A DNA stretch of 34,755 nt from Thermoplasmatota archaeon (lineage in GTDB: Archaea > Thermoplasmatota > E2 > DHVEG-1), in NCBI GenBank assembly GCA_025457885.1, contig JALOTN010000027.1, positions 1 through 34,755 on the forward strand, read 5' to 3'. Position 1 is the stretch's first letter, and each line of letters opens with the position of its first letter. Both the position numbers and the translations under genes were made by a program. Shown one piece after another: positions 33,919 through 34,755 of this stretch. The notes beneath the pieces were generated by a model. That model did no database searches. It had not been told where the DNA came from and saw only the letters and a list, made by a program, of their open reading frames with translations.

Positions 33919-34755
33919 ATGGAAAAAAAATTAAGCAAAATATTGGTAATAGGAATCTTATTCCTATTCCTTGGAGCAAGTGCCACACTCGGAAGTGCGA
34001 ATCTTGTCTGGTCAGACAATTTTGATTCGTACGCCAACGACCAATTCCTAGACGGCGGCGGAGATGACGGAGGATGGGAAGGATGGGCCGATACACCATC
34101 TGCTGGTGCATATGTAAGAGATGACTACTCATTTAGTGCACCCCACTCAGTAGAAATCGCTGGCGCATCAGATCTCGTCCATGAGTATTCTGGATACACC
34201 ACCGGAATCTGGGACTACAAAGCAATGATGTACATCCCGATTGACTTCTCAGGAATGTCCTACTTCATCCTGCTCTGCGGCTATGACGGCGGCGGGTCTG
34301 GAACAGTATGGGTTGTCCAAGTCCACTTTGACAGTGAACTTGACTTAGTTGAATCTGAGTTCAACGGCGAACAAGCCCCAATCGTCTATGGCGAATGGGT
34401 CGAATTCCGCTGCAACATTGATCTCAACTCCGACTGGTTACAGATCTACTACGATGGTGTTCTCCTTGCTGAGCACGCCTACACCGATACCGTCCAGGGA
34501 ACTGGTGGCGGATCATTAAACATCGCCGCAGTTGACCTGTTCGCAAATGGTGCATCACCAGTCTACTACGATGACATCACCTTATTACCACCTGGGGAAG
34601 AATTAGTCTGTGACGCTGGTGGACCATACACCGGTGAAATTAACCAAGATATTGCATTCACTGGATTTGCATCTGGTGGAACCACACCCTACACCTGGGC
34701 ATGGGACTTCGGCGACGGAGCAACCGCAACCGTTCAGAACCCAACACACGCCTAC
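33919..34755 (+). CDS. Secreted PKD-domain protein, 3' truncated by window edge
   Basis: The frame opens at the ATG at 33919 and is still open at the window end, giving 279 residues so far. A signal peptide spans residues 1-26 (LVIGILFLFLGASATLGSA). Residues 28-230 look like a jelly-roll beta-sandwich resembling concanavalin-like or carbohydrate-binding modules (WSDNFDSYANDQFLDGG, YDGVLLAEHAY, YYDDITLLPPG). A PKD domain begins at about residue 233 (VCDAGGPYTGEINQDI, then WDFGDGATATVQNPTHAY). Codons favour C in third position more than neighbouring genes, as in highly expressed genes. Likely an abundant surface or extracellular protein; the remaining domains and any membrane anchor are outside the window. 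Confidence 0.85.
   Translation, partial: MEKKLSKILVIGILFLFLGASATLGSANLVWSDNFDSYANDQFLDGGGDDGGWEGWADTPSAGAYVRDDYSFSAPHSVEIAGASDLVHEYSGYTTGIWDYKAMMYIPIDFSGMSYFILLCGYDGGGSGTVWVVQVHFDSELDLVESEFNGEQAPIVYGEWVEFRCNIDLNSDWLQIYYDGVLLAEHAYTDTVQGTGGGSLNIAAVDLFANGASPVYYDDITLLPPGEELVCDAGGPYTGEINQDIAFTGFASGGTTPYTWAWDFGDGATATVQNPTHAY

Noticed and set aside
1..34755. Insertion sequences, integrases or prophage genes
   Set aside because: No transposase, recombinase or phage structural motif was seen in any frame, and no flanking direct repeats were evident by eye.

Overview
The window reads as euryarchaeal chromosome, most likely from a Thermoplasmatota-type lineage. The firm archaeal markers are archaeosine tRNA-guanine transglycosylase (TgtA), Nop5, Spt5 with Sec61-gamma/SecE and L11, an archaeal-type SMC-ScpA-ScpB condensin operon, a tRNA-Phe without encoded CCA, and several genes whose TATA-like element lies 25-30 nt before the start codon, as expected for leaderless messages. 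The narrower placement rests only on the style of the secreted proteins (NosD-type beta-helices, PKD and FN3 modules, a recurrent C-terminal Ig-like domain) and is inference.

Layout. Positions 1-921 hold the end of a B12-binding radical SAM gene and a coupled membrane protein with a Cys/His cluster. Positions 918-2017 (minus) hold two zinc-ribbon membrane proteins. Positions 2127-7236 (minus) are the scpB, scpA and smc operon, transcribed smc first. Positions 7441-10363 carry a secreted beta-helix protein and a convergent secreted PKD protein with a C-terminal anchor. Positions 10527-12526 are a two-gene ABC-2 exporter whose permease has a pentapeptide-like repeat in its external loop. Positions 12533-21215 are the most unusual stretch: two cytosolic-type P-loop sulfotransferases flank a tandem pair of secreted arylsulfotransferase-like (ASST) beta-propellers, with a GNAT acetyltransferase that appears frameshifted near its start and a glutamine-amidotransferase-like protein. 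Positions 21265-26534 (minus) are one giant secreted gene (beta-helix, FN3 array, PKD, C-terminal membrane anchor) now split into two frames by a deletion or frameshift in the seventh FN3 unit. From 26817 to 33635 the content is housekeeping: tRNA-Phe, a small winged-helix regulator, Nop5, a small coiled-coil protein, TgtA, divergent NadX and NadC, then SecE, Spt5 and L11. After an AT-rich gap, a secreted PKD protein runs off the right edge from 33919.

How the parts may work together. The condensin genes form a conventional overlapping operon. NadX and NadC supply two steps of NAD synthesis from a shared divergent promoter. The 12.5-21.2 kb cluster could be a sulfuryl-transfer system in which cytosolic sulfotransferases make sulfated compounds and exported ASST-like propellers move the sulfuryl group outside the cell. 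The adjacent ABC exporter could supply transport. This is a hypothesis from gene content and retained active-site residues, not something the sequence proves.
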